A DNA stretch of 64,000 nt, from the NCBI GenBank assembly GCA_027943335.1, contig BSBK01000881.1, forward strand, positions 682,001 to 746,000. Reading direction: 5' to 3'. The position numbers were made by a program, and so were the translations under genes. The notes below the pieces were generated by a model. It saw only the letters and a program-made list of their open reading frames with translations, was not told the origin of the DNA and searched no databases. Source of the DNA: Chamaecyparis obtusa (taxonomy: Eukaryota; Streptophyta; Pinopsida; Cupressales; Cupressaceae). Positions 22,755-35,189 of the stretch are shown here, piece by piece; position 1 is the stretch's first letter, and each line of letters opens with the position of its first letter.

Positions 22755-24233
22755 ATGGCATAACCTTCAGTGCCACAACCAAGCATCTTCATCCTTTATT
22801 AGAAAACAAGAAGACTGATCCATATCAAGATAAAATAGATTACCTCTGGATTGTGTACCAGTTCTGACAAGTCTTCCTCCATCATCATAAATCTTCACCT
22901 TTTTTCTCTCAAAAGCTAGTCAGTGGCCTGAGTTGTTCAACTGAGCCACACTTATCAGATTATAGTTTAGTCCATCTACCCAGTATGCATTTTCACATTG
23001 TAATCTATCCTTGATCATTAGTGAGCCTTTACCTCTTACCATACAAGGTGCATCATTTCCCATTCTCATAGATCCTCCATTATATTCAACAAGATGATCA
23101 AACTTCTCTACATCACTGGTCATATGATGTGTGCAACCACTGTCTATGATCCATGTATCATTTCTGCTTACTTTAGAGATTAGTGCTATCTCTTCATGTT
23201 TCTCTTCCTCTTCTGAATCATCTTTCATAGCAACAAATACAACTTCTATATCATCATTAGAATCAGATTCAGTTTCAATATCTTTGGCTATGTAACATAC
23301 CTTTTTTCCTTTTTCATCTCGGTTGTCTTTGTTGTTGTGTCGGTAACCTCTGTTGACTCTTCTCCCATAGCTTCCTTTAGATCGGTCTTTGGATCTATCA
23401 TCATCTTTCTTCTGAGGACATCTAGCAGTGATGTGACCAACTTCTTTACAATTAAAGCATGCTAAAGGTAGCTTACCTCTATAGCTTCCTTTTCCTTTGG
23501 GAAATCTTCTAGCCATAAGTGCTTCAAGCTCATCAAGTTCATCATCAGTATTGTCATCACTATCACAATTCTTACTATTCCTGCTAGACTTTCCAATCTT
23601 CAGAGAAGACATGAAAGTGGATTCAACAGAAGGAACAACACTGTTATCAAAATTGTTTAATTCAAAGGTTGTAAGTTTACCAATCAGAGTGTCAAGAGTA
23701 AGGTTGGATGTAGCTCTTGTTTCATGAATTACAAAAATCTTGATTGCGTAAACTGGTAGAAAATTTTTGAGAATCTTGCTTATCACTGTTTCATCATCAA
23801 TTACTCCATCAGATGCTCTTATAGCATGTACCACCTCTTTGAGTCTATTTGAATATTGGACAATGTTCTCACCTTCTTTCATTCTCATATCATCAAATCT
23901 ACCTCTTAGACTTTCAGCTCGGGCTCTTTTGACATTCAAATCTCCACTATAGATTTGTGCTAATTTATCCCACATTCCTTTGGCAGTTGTGCATGTCTTG
24001 ATATCTTCAAATTCAGCATCAATACAGGCAGCATCAAGTTCCATCATAGTAACATTGTGTTCATGCTTATCCTTTAGTTGATCAATAGTTAGGGGACTAG
24101 TGGGTGGTTACATGTAGCCATTTTCCATCAGATCTACTACTGAGTTCCCAATTCTAGATATGTGCAGCTTCATTCTGCTTTGCCATATTGCAAAGTTCTC
24201 TTTATTTAGTTTTGGTACTTCCCTCTTATACAT
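22755..24233 (-). pseudogene. E3 gag, zinc knuckle and protease
   Basis: The start is the ATG at 24233 (MYKREVPKLNKENFAIWQ), just downstream of the primer site. Three stops break it, at 24108-24110, 22920-22922 and 22767-22769. Features in order: UBN2-type gag (ARAESLRGRFDDMRMKEGEN), an intact knuckle CFNCKEVGHITARC, a basic Arg/Lys stretch, an acidic linker, protease WIIDSGCTHHMTSD, and GLNYNLISVAQL. The frame continues into integrase, as expected for a single Copia gag-pol ORF. Confidence 0.92.
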
Positions 24234-24284
24234 CTTGAAACCTTTATGCTTAAGTCCTTAAAACTCTGTTCCAAGCAACCAAAG

Positions 24285-24296
24285 GCTCTGATACCA
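24285..24296 (-). other. E3 primer binding site (iMet tRNA)
   Basis: TGGTATCAGAGC on the minus strand, two bases from the 5' LTR. Confidence 0.95.
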
Positions 24297-24298
24297 AT

Positions 24299-25788
24299 TA
24301 TTAGAATAATTGAGAGGGGGGGGTGAATCAATTATCCAGTGTCCCAAAACAAAATGTATAATTCAAAATAATTTCTTCAATTTCTTCTTGTCGGTAAGCA
24401 ATAGTAACTCTCACTGTCTGTGATTTTACCGATTACCAGACTAATACTTATAATAGTTTAGCGATCAAATCTAACATGTAACATGCAAAGTATGATAACA
24501 CACAAATATCACAATCAACACATAACATAAGAGATTTAACATGGAAACCCTATAAAGGGAAAAACCACCTGGGACCGGCAACCCAAAATTGTTCACTCTT
24601 CTGAAGTGAGGTCGATTAAGACCCAACCCTATTAAAGATTAAAAACACACTATCAGGTGTGACCATGTTAGAGGATTTTAGACTAGAAGTTATCATCCAA
24701 CCAGCATTCACTATGGGGTTGATAGGATAACAATGTTCATTCTATGAATGATACATCATAAGACTTTCAGAGTCCACTCGGTTAAGAGATTTAGACTATA
24801 TACAATGGTTAAATATGTAATAGTAAAATGACTTGCCTTAATACAACTTCAATTGCAGATTACAGATCAATATTTAGTCCATAAAAATCCTTCTGATCAA
24901 TATTTCACTTCAGATTCAATACTATATCAACTTACTGTCTGTCGGTAATTACTCTCTATAGCTCGGTAACTATTCTGCAGCTCAGTTCTTACTAACCAGT
25001 ATGATCAGAATGCATGAAAGCTTGTTCATGCGAAATTCCTATAGCTTCTTCTTCTTTCTGGCTCTCTTCATAAATAAATTCTATTCTCTTATATAGATGA
25101 GTAAATCATTTTCTTCTCCACCATCAAAATTTTCTGCTTAATCACATTCATAGATTTGTCCACTTAAAAATTTCTTGGTACTTGTATCAATAATACGTTT
25201 CAATTTGCTCTGTTAGATCTTCCTTGAATTTTGTCAACTGTTGATTTGTGTAACAAACATTATCTGTTACCTCGATGTTATACTCTTGCCAACTCATCAA
25301 TCTTATCAGCTAAACTAATCATTTAATTCATTCTATCTTCCTCGGTTAACAAAGAATGCATCAATGAACACTACTCGGTTAATACTATGGTCGGTATACA
25401 CTACACTCCTTCGGTGTATACTAGAAATGCTTCGTTTACCGACAACATTGCTTTGTGTCTTTCAGATCTATACTTCATTATAGATGAATGCAACATAATA
25501 AAGTCAATATCATCAAGTCATAGACTCATCAAAAAGTTACTCAATGTGTTCCTTATCCTCATCTGTCTTGTACATCTTTCCTCATGTAAATTTCTTTGTT
25601 CTTCATCTCTTTCACTTTTCTTCAGATGTCTCGGTATAGTAACTTACATGATAAGTGCTGTCAAACTAGTTGACATCAATGACAACATAATACTGATTTA
25701 ATCATATTACATATCTAATCAACAACTTCTCAGTGATCTTGTAATCACAGATCCTTCAATCAGATTCCAAATCAGTTGTAGTCCAACA
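24299..25788 (-). repeat. 5' LTR of E3
   Basis: 1490 bp, partner of 18069-19562. Its first two bases are TA in place of TG. The stem arms are ATAATTGA (24306-24313) and TCAATTAT (24328-24335): both arms differ from the partner LTR by one base yet still pair perfectly. Confidence 0.92.
25088..25095 (-). promoter_or_regulatory. TATA box of E3 5' LTR
   Basis: The minus strand reads CATCTATATAAGAGAA. The same sequence is kept in the 3' LTR (near 18872). Confidence 0.5.
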
Positions 25789-25814
25789 CTCCATGGATTT
25801 GAACCTGTGACCAA

Positions 25815-25826
25815 GCTCTGATACCA
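25815..25826 (-). other. TRIM primer binding site (iMet tRNA)
   Basis: TGGTATCAGAGC on the minus strand, two bases inside the TRIM 5' LTR. The spacing is identical to E1, E2 and E3. Confidence 0.92.
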
Positions 25827-25828
25827 CT

Positions 25829-25965
25829 TGTTACAAGTAGAAGTTGATGTTGCACCAAAAGATCAACTTGTTAATGCCCAATACAACCACTAGACTTATA
25901 GAAGACACAGGAGGCGGTTAAGCCATGTTGCGAACCCTGTGAGGGACATTGGCCCACTACCAATA
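25829..25965 (-). repeat. TRIM 5' LTR
   Basis: 137 bp, TGTTACAAG to ACCAATA, with no length difference from 17898-18034. It is followed by the gtaac duplication. Confidence 0.88.
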
Positions 25966-25970
25966 GTAAC

Positions 25971-26487
25971 TTGCTAGACTAACAATTATCCTTCCCATTT
26001 TCTTTAGGATGACTGGAAATAGAATAACATAGTTTTCTATCCTTTTCTTCTCCTTCTCTTTTTCTCCCATGAATCACCTAGCATAACACAACTTATTATC
26101 CTATTGGATTTTTAGTCTCTCTCTTTTCTTTCCATGCTCTCATAGCTATGCTAGTGGGTTAGATGATGAAGTTTTTTTATCATCTTTGGTCATGCTCTTT
26201 TCCTTTCGATGTAATCATTTATGCTCTTGCAATATCTTTATGAAAATGACATTAGTGGTTGAGGTATTTTAGTGATCAAGGTCTCTTCCACTAGTTGATT
26301 TGGAGTTTTATATTGGTACTAACCCCACCCCCCTTTTTTGGTGTCTTTGTCTTCTGTGTGTTTTCTTCTCTCTTTTTTTATTTTTTCATGCCATTTTGTA
26401 TGAATGTCTGAGTTGAGATCCTTCATTTGGGGGTTTGCATCCTTAAAATTAGTAATATCTTATCTCTTTGTAGTTCACCCATGATCA

Positions 26488-26526
<39 letters not shown>

Positions 26527-27986
26527 TCTTCCTTTACAATGAGCATGAGGTTACCTCATGCTCCTGCTAAGGTGGTAGCTAAATGTATCATCCTAAATTA
26601 TAAGATCCTAATTAGTGTACACTTTAAGGACTATTTTGCACCCACATTAATGTATTTTCTATAACAAGTCCTCATATGACACTTAATGGAGACCTATATT
26701 CAAATATTAGTCTTCTCTCCTCTCAATCTTGTTCAAAATTGAGGTTAGCACTTTTTTTAAGTGTTCTCTATTTTTCCTCCAATCCCATAACTCATTTCAT
26801 CACTTATGTCCTATATCACAATTTGTGGCCTTTGAGTTCTCTCCCGAGCTTAGAACTAGCTATATCTTGTTTTCTCGTATCCTCTCATCGTCTGGGACCC
26901 ATGGTCATAATTTGGGCCTTGATTGATGGGTATAGAATGTTTCAAATTTTATATACCTAGGCATATGTAATTTCAATAGCCCTATACCCCAAATATTGAT
27001 CCCAAATTTGAATTGGATCCTTGTTACAGTAATTTATTGAAGGATTAGGACTTACAATTAGTCTAGTTAAGTTTTAACCCCTATAATATTGTGAGATGTA
27101 TATAAACACCCTATCTCTCCTAATTTTTCATATCATAACCATTCTGAATCATCTACTATTGTGATCAAGCATTTATAATTAATCTATCTAGTGTAAGGAA
27201 GAAAATCAAGCCCAATAATTCAAGATTGAACATTCTTCTCAAGAATTAAGGCGTTTCTCTCCATAGATATAGTTTATTTCCCCATTGGATGCCAAGAAAA
27301 GGAGTTTATATCAAGGAAGGAGATACACCCACCTCTTCAAACCTTCTTCTCAATCAAACATTATAATGAATTACAACATCCATTCCATGAGGTTTTGTAT
27401 TTCATGATTTCCTTTTGGGTTTTTGTGTTACGTCAAAGATATTGCATCAACATACTTGATCACATTGAAAGATGCATTTGTGTTTCCAAGGTATGATGTA
27501 CTTCATTTTATTGATCTATCCTTGACTACATGACAACAAACTTTCCTTTGTTTCATTTTATTTAAAGGTTAATTACCAAATAGGGATTTGACTAAGGCAA
27601 GCCCCTTTATTCAACCTTCTTCCCTATTATTTTTTATGTAGGAATAGGTTACAGAGCTACCAATTTTTTTTTGGATAGGTCAGGAGTAGTCAAAGCATCC
27701 CTGGAAGTTTCAAGCAAAAACCCAGGGTACAAAATGTTTCAGCCGCTCTATACCCTCTAGATTCTACTCAAATTTGACTTATAAACAAGTTTTAGCTTTG
27801 GGAACTCATAACAATAGTTATAGGTATTTTTAGAATTTTGTCTATCTGTTATTCAGATCTAAAGTAGCATATTTCCTATTTTTTATTCTAAGTGCATATA
27901 GATCTCCCCTAATCTACATTTCTTATCTCATTATCATTTCCCATTTCAATCTTACATATTTAGAAAAGGATCATTGACCCATTTAG
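25971..27986. other. stretch without recognisable genes
   Basis: It holds a (CT)n(CA)n microsatellite (26488-26526) and short ORFs (26676, 26729) without recognisable domains. A TATA-like 'gtatataaacaccc' near 27098, followed by LTR-like text, may be an old LTR fragment, but I could not find a partner. Confidence 0.4.
26488..26526. repeat. (CT)n(CA)n microsatellite
   Basis: A CT run to about 26502 passes directly into a CA run. Confidence 0.9.
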
Positions 27987-27991
27987 CACTT

Positions 27992-30900
27992 TGTCTAATG
28001 CCCCACCAGGGAACCCAAAAGAACTTAACCTAGACATGCATCTAAGTTTGTAGAATAATTTTTTTAAAAAAGTTAACATACATGATAAACATCAATGTGG
28101 AAGCAATTACCATTAACTCACATAACATAAACAACCAACACAGGTTACAACTCTCAAGGGTTCCTTGACGATGATTACGTTAACATTAATTAATAATAAA
28201 GATAAGGGTACAATAATGAAACTCATATAAACCAATAAAAGATACGAATCAACATCACCTAGAAGGTAACATAAATACATCTGATACCATAAAGTATCCA
28301 TAAATCTACATCCACTACACATGTCGTAGGGTATGTAATACAATAACTGAATTGAAGAACACAAGACATCTTTGAAGAACTGATACAAAGATACAAGATC
28401 ACAAGGAAGAAGATCATGAAGAAGAACAACTGCTATAGGGATCATCCAACACTGGTGCATGAACGTTAGAATCTCAAATGGTGAAAGAACCGCTACCACC
28501 TGACCTCGTGAACCTAAATGGTCCACTCCCACCGTGCTGAGGAGATAACAACAGATCCCACTCGGATAACAACATCAAATAGATCAAGCTAAGAAAAGGA
28601 TCCTGAAAGCTCTCTAACTCAAGGTGATAGGTAATAATGTCATGAAAGACTCACTATTCCAGAGGCAACTGACACATGTAGGATAACTAGACTATGCATA
28701 GGAAGGTGTCATCATGTACGTCTAACCCTTGAGTCTCATCCTGGTAATCTTGCTAGATCTCGGTACTCAAGTGACCATACACGGTATCAATGACCTCTCG
28801 TACTGACAAAGTCATCAACTATGCCAACTCATCCCTTAAAAGGGGGCTAGTCATCTTCTCAACACCATCTTAGTCTGTACTAGCACTAACACCTGGGTGA
28901 GGACCATACCTTATTAGGTTCATTTTAATAAAACTCTCAATGTTATATTTAGTTATCACTTGATTAAGATACTTAACAATAAGTGATCCTGGTAGCCACT
29001 TGTGGGCCCCGACGCTTATTGCAAGCCACCTCCTACTACATATCTAGGTAAACTACCCTAGGCTCACAGATTTCACAAACATCAAAATAGGTACACAACC
29101 ATGTAATCCCAAATCCAGTTTCACATATAAGAACTAGAATGATTACAAAGGTACCAAAAACAAAATACAAAACATCATGAGCCTATATGGTCAATCAGGG
29201 TATAATCGAATCTCAACACACACATCCAATCATAATACCGAAAAACAAGAATAACTGACACAAACCCCGGCCTCTATCTTCCCCTAGGTCATCTGATGCC
29301 CCAAAACACATTAAGAAAAAGAAAACACTCCAAGCACGAAGAAGACACATTGCATCATAGAAGATTGGATTCTAATTCCATAAACAGTTTAATTTCCATA
29401 TTGAACAACAACTGAAATTAAGTATAGAGTTTCATTTCTCCTGAGGTAAACTAATCACAAACATTAATACGATGACATAATGAAGGAATAATTCCTACAA
29501 TCTTCCTATAGGTATAACAAAACAATAACACCCGATTTTGGTATAAACATAACTTTGTAAATACAAGTATACCAATTAGGACATTTTAAATGACTTATAA
29601 ATCCAATACATATGAAAAGAACATAACATCATGCAATTACTCCATGCAGATGTACAACTAATACATAAACACTCATACATTAGTTTACTAATTTCTATAA
29701 TTACAAATAAGACTAAGCTTGCTACAATGATTGAGCAAGGATTAACTAACTATTTAACCCAAGTTCGATGAATTGAAAACAATTCTATTATAGGAACTTC
29801 CTAATCATTCGATCATAAATTTGGTTCACAATTAAAATATAATTCTCTTAATTGGAACTAATCCAAAACATCCTAGAATTTCTCATATCAATTGAAGATA
29901 TAAATATTTCAATCAATAAAAATGAACTAAATAAATTAATTAAACAAACTAATAAAAATAATAATAAATAAAATTTAAATTAAATAAATAAATTAAAATT
30001 ATTAAATAAAATTTAATTTAATCTAAACTTAACTCAAATAAAAAAAAGAATTAACTTCATTAACAAATCACATCATAAAATAAAATTTAATAAAAACAAA
30101 ACAAAAACACTTTTTAAATGGGGCCCCATGGCCTATCCCATTGGGCTGTGCAATACCTAGGTACTGCTGACGCAACCCCCTAGGGACTGTGCATGGCAGT
30201 GCCTAGGGCTGCCGTGTCAGTCCCTTTGGGGATTGCGCACGGGCCCTAAAAAGCTGCACAGGGGAGGGGAAAAAGGTAAGGGGTGGCCCCCGCCCCAAAT
30301 TGCTATAAACAAATTTTTTTATAATTTTTATTTTTTTATTTTTAAATAAATTTCTCTATAACATGTTTTCCAATGCATTTTTTTTTTTAAATAACAAATT
30401 TTTCAATAATATAATTTTAAAAAGAAACAAGCAACACATTCATTAATTAATATAAATAATTATATATTAATGAGGCCATTTCTGAGAATGGAATAAAGTG
30501 TTTTCTGTGTTCACTTTCCAGAAATGGTAACATAACATTTTATCCATTTTTTTTTTACAAATCTATAATCAGATTCTAATATATTCCTTTTAAAGACATA
30601 TATTTTAACAACTTTATATATACTAAAATCTTGCATCAATTTTAACTTTGACCAGTTATTTTTTTACTGTATTTTTTTTAAAACAAAGAATATATATTTT
30701 TTAACTAGCAAGTATTTCTCTACCCAAATTGGGTTTTTCAATCAAGTTGGATTTCTTTTCAAATGAGATTAATTTTCTTTCAACTCTATAGTCTTACTAT
30801 ATAGCAGATTGATTTTTCGATTTACAAGCAAACCATAAACAAACTTTTGATAAAATTTTACCAGTATAACAGTACAATGTCAGTGTGTGCTTCTGGATTT

Positions 30901-32508
30901 GATTGTGTATATTTTTAAGCATCAATGTTTCAGATCACACTCCATGATCCATCATCAGTGATAATAGTACAATGCCAGGTAATCATAAAAACATAAATTA
31001 TCAGAACTGAGGTTTCTCCAATTCCCAAAATTCAAGAAAACATACGGATCTAATGAGATAAAACTAGATCTACTCAAACATGAAATTTTACCAGATAAAT
31101 TAACAGAGAACACACAACAAGAATTCCAGATCCTAACTTAAATCCAATGCTTGAACTGTAATGAAACCCCTGTTTAAGATCTGAGAGAGATTTCTTCCAA
31201 AACCAATCCTGCCTGTATATCTGAAAACTATGCTGAAAATAGGAACCAGATCCAGATGCACAATCAAGCCCCAAACCAACAAGCAACCACAAAAACCAAG
31301 AATCCTCAAATTCTCAAGCACACAAGCTCTCCAAAAACCCGTCTCCTCTCAAAAGAATGCAATAATCTCCTAATTGAAATTCAATTCCCAAATTCATGCA
31401 ATTCCAAAAGACAACTCAAAGCTAACTCAGAGTCCAACTCCAAATCAGAAATGACTCATAAGACAACTCCTGATCAGACTCTAACTCCAAAATTGAAAGT
31501 ACATATTAATTAATTAATTAAAATATCTTTTATATGCACAACACAACTTAACATTTGAAAACTAGTTGTTCACTTTTTGACAACTCACTTTTCAATTTGC
31601 ACATGTTAATAATTTAAAATACATTTATTAAATAAATAAAATACTTAATGCATCCTAAAATATGCAATTAAATATTTATTTATTTAATAATGCTCACAAA
31701 CATAATAAAATTCAATTATCAATAAAATAATCATTTAAATCCAAATAATCAATTATTTGATTTTAATTAAATTTCATCATATAAACTTAGGACATAATCG
31801 ATATTAATTTCCAAATACTCAAATAATTAACTTTAATTTAATTTCCTCAATTAGCATATTTAATCATAAAATTCAACTATGCACCTAACATTAATAATCA
31901 CATAAAATAATCTATATAAACATAAATCAACTATAATCAATAAATGAATAATCATATAAAATCACTCACATAGCAACAAATTGACTGAAATCAAATGAGA
32001 TAAAATCAGACAAAACCAAAACCAAGCAACACTAGAAAGGAATCCACGAACTTTGCCAACCTGACAAATTCGGATAGGGTAGTCAACAGATACTTATCCA
32101 ACAACTAGGATAAATGGGTTTGGGTTAGGGTTTTGGATTTGTGTTATCTCCCCTCTCTTACCATTTGAGATATTGTGATAGGGCACGCTCATCCTGACAA
32201 TTCAGGAAAGATGATGCCTGGTACCTGCGAACTTGTATACAACACCTGCATGTACAAACATATATAAATACAAAACAGACAATGGCGGGGATCGGCCAAT
32301 CATGTGGATCTCGCAAGCAAGTAACTACGACTCCGTCCCTCAACCACATCAAGCACGTCAAACATAAATGTAAAACAAACACATCAACCATACACATGCA
32401 AGTATGGGGTCAGAAAAATCATATGCTTGAATGATTTCCTAACATATAATCTATCATCTTATAGTAATCATAACATTAATAAAATCGGACTAGGGGCGAG
32501 GTACTACA
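27992..32508. mobile_element. element A: 4.5 kb non-coding TG...CA repeat, same family as B
   Basis: It starts tgtctaatgccccaccagg and ends gcgaggtactaca. The ends are rough inverted repeats of each other (TGTAGTACC / TGTCTAATGCC). It shares ordered sequence blocks with element B: the start motif, a '(c/t)ccactccc' block near 28515, 'gccac-ttg-gggccccgac' near 29000, and 'atc-atgtgga-ctc' plus 'gtaactacgac' near 32300. A 'cactt' pair (27987-27991, 32507-32511) may be a target duplication if the end is moved inward by two bases. No ORF of note is present. It may be a very long solo LTR, a LARD or a DNA element. Confidence 0.55.
30119..30296. other. GC-rich island with long stem-loop in element A
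   Basis: About 180 bp of GC-rich DNA inside very AT-rich sequence. Arms near 30168-30189 and 30218-30239 pair over about 22 bp with a few mismatches. An inner GGCAG/CTGCC pair sits in the loop. Confidence 0.7.
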
Positions 32509-32533
32509 CTTTGGACCTTTCTAGCCTACAGGG

Positions 32534-33670
32534 TGTTAGCATGAATGATGAATATGTCCTATGGGGGAGTATTCTAGTATTACTAGAGTGATCACATGTT
32601 GCATTCATGATTGTGTTTGACATTGATGTCAACATACTGTTCATACTGAAGATTAGCAAAGTAGCAGACAGAGTTTGAGTTAGCACACATAGAATTGTAG
32701 ATGAGGTTATGTGGAGATGAGGACATGTTTTTTATAGTGTCCTGATGACATGGTCAAGAGTGCGTATGGAAATTCAATTATTTGTGTTAGTTATAAGTGA
32801 TCTAGTGGAAACTGTATTATAACGGAGTTCCTGAGAAGCGATTTGTGATAATCGGATTATATCTCCTAAAAGGGATAAAATATGGACAAGCATAATTATA
32901 CAGAGGTTGAAGACATTGCGAAGGAGATTTGGCTAAGTCAGCATAGTCAAAGGTTGCACATGTGAAGATTTATTAAGTTTGTGAGCCGACAATGTTGTGT
33001 AATTATGTAACATGTAATGTTTTATATTTTTTAATTGGTGAAGCCTAATTAGTTGACTTAATTATGAAATATTGAGTGCAGTATAAAGGAATGATTGTTT
33101 TCCTTGATTGAAGAGTAAGGATGGTATGAAAAACAAGTTGCGAAGTGTGCAGATCTGGAAAGCATTTGGTGTGATATAGGCACAGTCAGAGGAGAGAAGA
33201 AAATTTGTTGAGATCAGTTATATTTGGTATTTTCTGTTTGGATAATATAGAGATCAATTCAATAGTGTGTTCAGTGATCTTTCCCTTGAAGCTATTTGGA
33301 CAGTGGGTCCTTCTATCTTCCACAACTCCTAACAGGGTTGTCATCTCTTCACAGGGATTAGAAGTCTCCTAACAAGGACTAATATGTACTGAATGTATTT
33401 CATAGACTCCTAACAGGGTCCATCTTCTCACAAGGAATTTTCATATTAGTACATATTTTGTAGGTACCATTCCCATCGGGGTTTATTCTCTGGTCAAGAA
33501 GTTGCCTAGTTAACAAATCTGACATCATTGTGTATGGTTATCTTTTTATGGTTGTTGTTTATGTTAATTACATGTTTTAGATATAATAAGGTTAATACAA
33601 TTTGTTTTATTCAAATAACTGATTCACCTCCCCCCTTCTCACTTATCTTGGTGGACTTCACTTTCTAACA
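32534..33670 (+). repeat. 5' LTR of E4
   Basis: 1137 bp, TGTTAGCATGAATG to CTTTCTAACA, followed by a primer site. The start is identical in form to the LTR at 63930. It contains TATAAAG at 33082-33088 and the C-run stem-loop near 33617-33650. Confidence 0.9.
33082..33088 (+). promoter_or_regulatory. TATA box of E4 5' LTR
   Basis: GCAGTATAAAGGAATG, in the same LTR position and context as in E2. Confidence 0.55.
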
Positions 33671-33672
33671 AT

Positions 33673-33684
33673 TGGTATCAGAGC
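33673..33684 (+). other. E4 primer binding site (iMet tRNA)
   Basis: TGGTATCAGAGC, two bases after the LTR end. Confidence 0.95.
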
Positions 33685-33693
33685 ATCAGGTCC

Positions 33694-34785
33694 ATGAAGG
33701 AAAAGCTTAATAGCTTAAGGAGATCCATGGCGAGTCATTTTAGAAAAGAAAGTCCTAAGTTTGATGGAGTTAACTATGAAAACTGGAAAGAGAAGATGAA
33801 GATACATTTTCTATGTTTAGGGCCCGAATATTGGCTGATAACAAAGAATGAGACAACTATCATTGAAGAAGAGAAGATTGTGGATTGCACTGAAAAATAA
33901 AGAGATCTATTCATGTGTAACATACTTACTAGAGAAGCACTTTTGTTAGCTTTTCTTGAGAATGAGTACAGTCAGGTAAAATATTTAAAGACATCTAATG
34001 AAATTTGGTTATCTTTGGAATCTACTTTTGAAGATGATAAACATGCTAAGAGAATCAAATTACAAAATTGGATATGCTTATTTCAAGAAGCTAAAATGAT
34101 GGAAGATGAATTTGTTAGAATTTATATTGGAAGAATATCAGAGATTGTTTTAGGTATCAAAGCTTGTGAATAAAATAAGGATGAAGATGAGATCATATGG
34201 AAGATCTTGAAAACCTTGACTTTAGCATTTAAGAAGATAGCACAGATGATTGAACAAGTCATACCTTGTACTGAGAAGTTTACAAGAGAGACTCTTCTTG
34301 GAAGATTGGAAGAAACAAAAATAAGTCTAAAACAATCTAGATATTTGCCTAGGATTGAGACCGCCTTCAACACACTTAGTGTTCACCCTACTTTGTCAAG
34401 AAGTGCCATTGTCAGTGGATATTATGCCAACAACAACATATCTAAATATGAAGACAGAAAGATTGAAGAAGGAATTGCCCTGCTTGTGAAGAGAGAACTA
34501 GAAGGTAAGAAAATCTTTAAATGTTGGACTTGTCAAGAATATGGTCATTTTTCTTCTAAATGTCCTAAGAGAGTGAAGAAATACAAGAATAAATTTAAGC
34601 CCATAAGACCTAAAGAATGTTACTATGCGAATGGTGAAGAATTTGAAGTTAGCATGGAAAAATTGTTAAGGGAGAGTAATAATGAAAGTGATGATATAGG
34701 ATTTGTTGCAATAAAAGAAGAAAATTCTGAAATAGAAGTCAAAGAAGAAAAAGCTTTGGTGTCACAAGTTGAAAAGAAAAAATGA
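33694..34785 (+). pseudogene. E4 gag with zinc knuckle
   Basis: It starts at ATG 33694 (MKEKLNSLRRSMASHF); ATG 33727 matches the E2 start and is equally likely. Stops at 33898 and 34171 and a frame change divide it into three parts. EIWLSLESTFEDD and KLQNWICLFQEAKM are the UBN2-type gag, followed by an intact knuckle CWTCQEYGHFSSKC and an acidic tail (ENSEIEVKEEKALVSQVEKK). A frameshift in the A-run at 34776-34781 leads into protease. Confidence 0.88.
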
Positions 34786-35189
34786 TTGGATCATAGATAG
34801 TGGTTGTTCACATCATATGACTAATGATATGAATAAGTTTATGAAGTTTAACAACTATGATGGAGGAATTGTTAGAGTTGGAAACAATGCACCTTGTCGC
34901 ATAAAAAGGAATATGATCTATTACTCTTGACGAAAAGACTAACACTGATGATGTTTACTTTGTGGATGGCTTAAAACATAATATTTTAAGTGTTGCACAG
35001 TTATTTGATAAGGGATATCAGGTTTGATTTACAAAAAAGACTTGTATGATCAAGGATAAAGATGGTAAGATGATTGGAACTACAACAAGAACTAGAGGTA
35101 ATGCATTTCAGTTGAATCCTACTGAGATGACATGTTTGATTGCTAAATTTTATGATAGTTGGCTATGGCACAAAAGGTTTTGTCAGATA
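34782..35189 (+). pseudogene. E4 protease and start of pre-integrase region
   Basis: WIIDSGCSHHMTND carries the aspartic protease active site. NNYDGGIVRVGNNAPC follows, then frameshifts near 34905 and a stop near 35025. The pre-integrase text LNPTEMTCLIAKFYDSWLWH is cut by element B at about 35186-35190. Confidence 0.82.

Larger units (their letters stand above)
18069..25788 (-). mobile_element. E3: Copia LTR retrotransposon inside the TRIM
   Basis: A minus-strand Copia with LTRs 18069-19562 (1494 bp) and 24299-25788 (1490 bp) and a perfect 5-bp duplication ctcca (18064-18068, 25789-25793). Primer site, gag-pol and polypurine tract are all present. Gag-pol from 24233 to 20049 keeps a single frame with seven stop codons and no net frameshift. 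It is the best preserved element in the window, though not active. Confidence 0.95.
17898..25965 (-). mobile_element. TRIM element (343 bp without the insertion), split by E3
   Basis: Two 137-bp terminal direct repeats (17898-18034, 25829-25965) are flanked by a perfect 5-bp duplication gtaac (17893-17897, 25966-25970). With E3 and one ctcca removed, the internal part is only 69 bp: a purine tract at one end and an initiator-Met primer site at the other. That is the definition of a terminal-repeat retrotransposon in miniature. It encodes nothing and depends on other elements. By eye the two repeats differ at about 24 of 137 positions, about 19 of them transitions, so it is old. Confidence 0.88.

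Noticed and set aside
28113..28532. 139-codon minus-strand ORF in element A
   Set aside because: No recognisable domain, and element B, of the same family, shows no counterpart. Treated as a chance frame.
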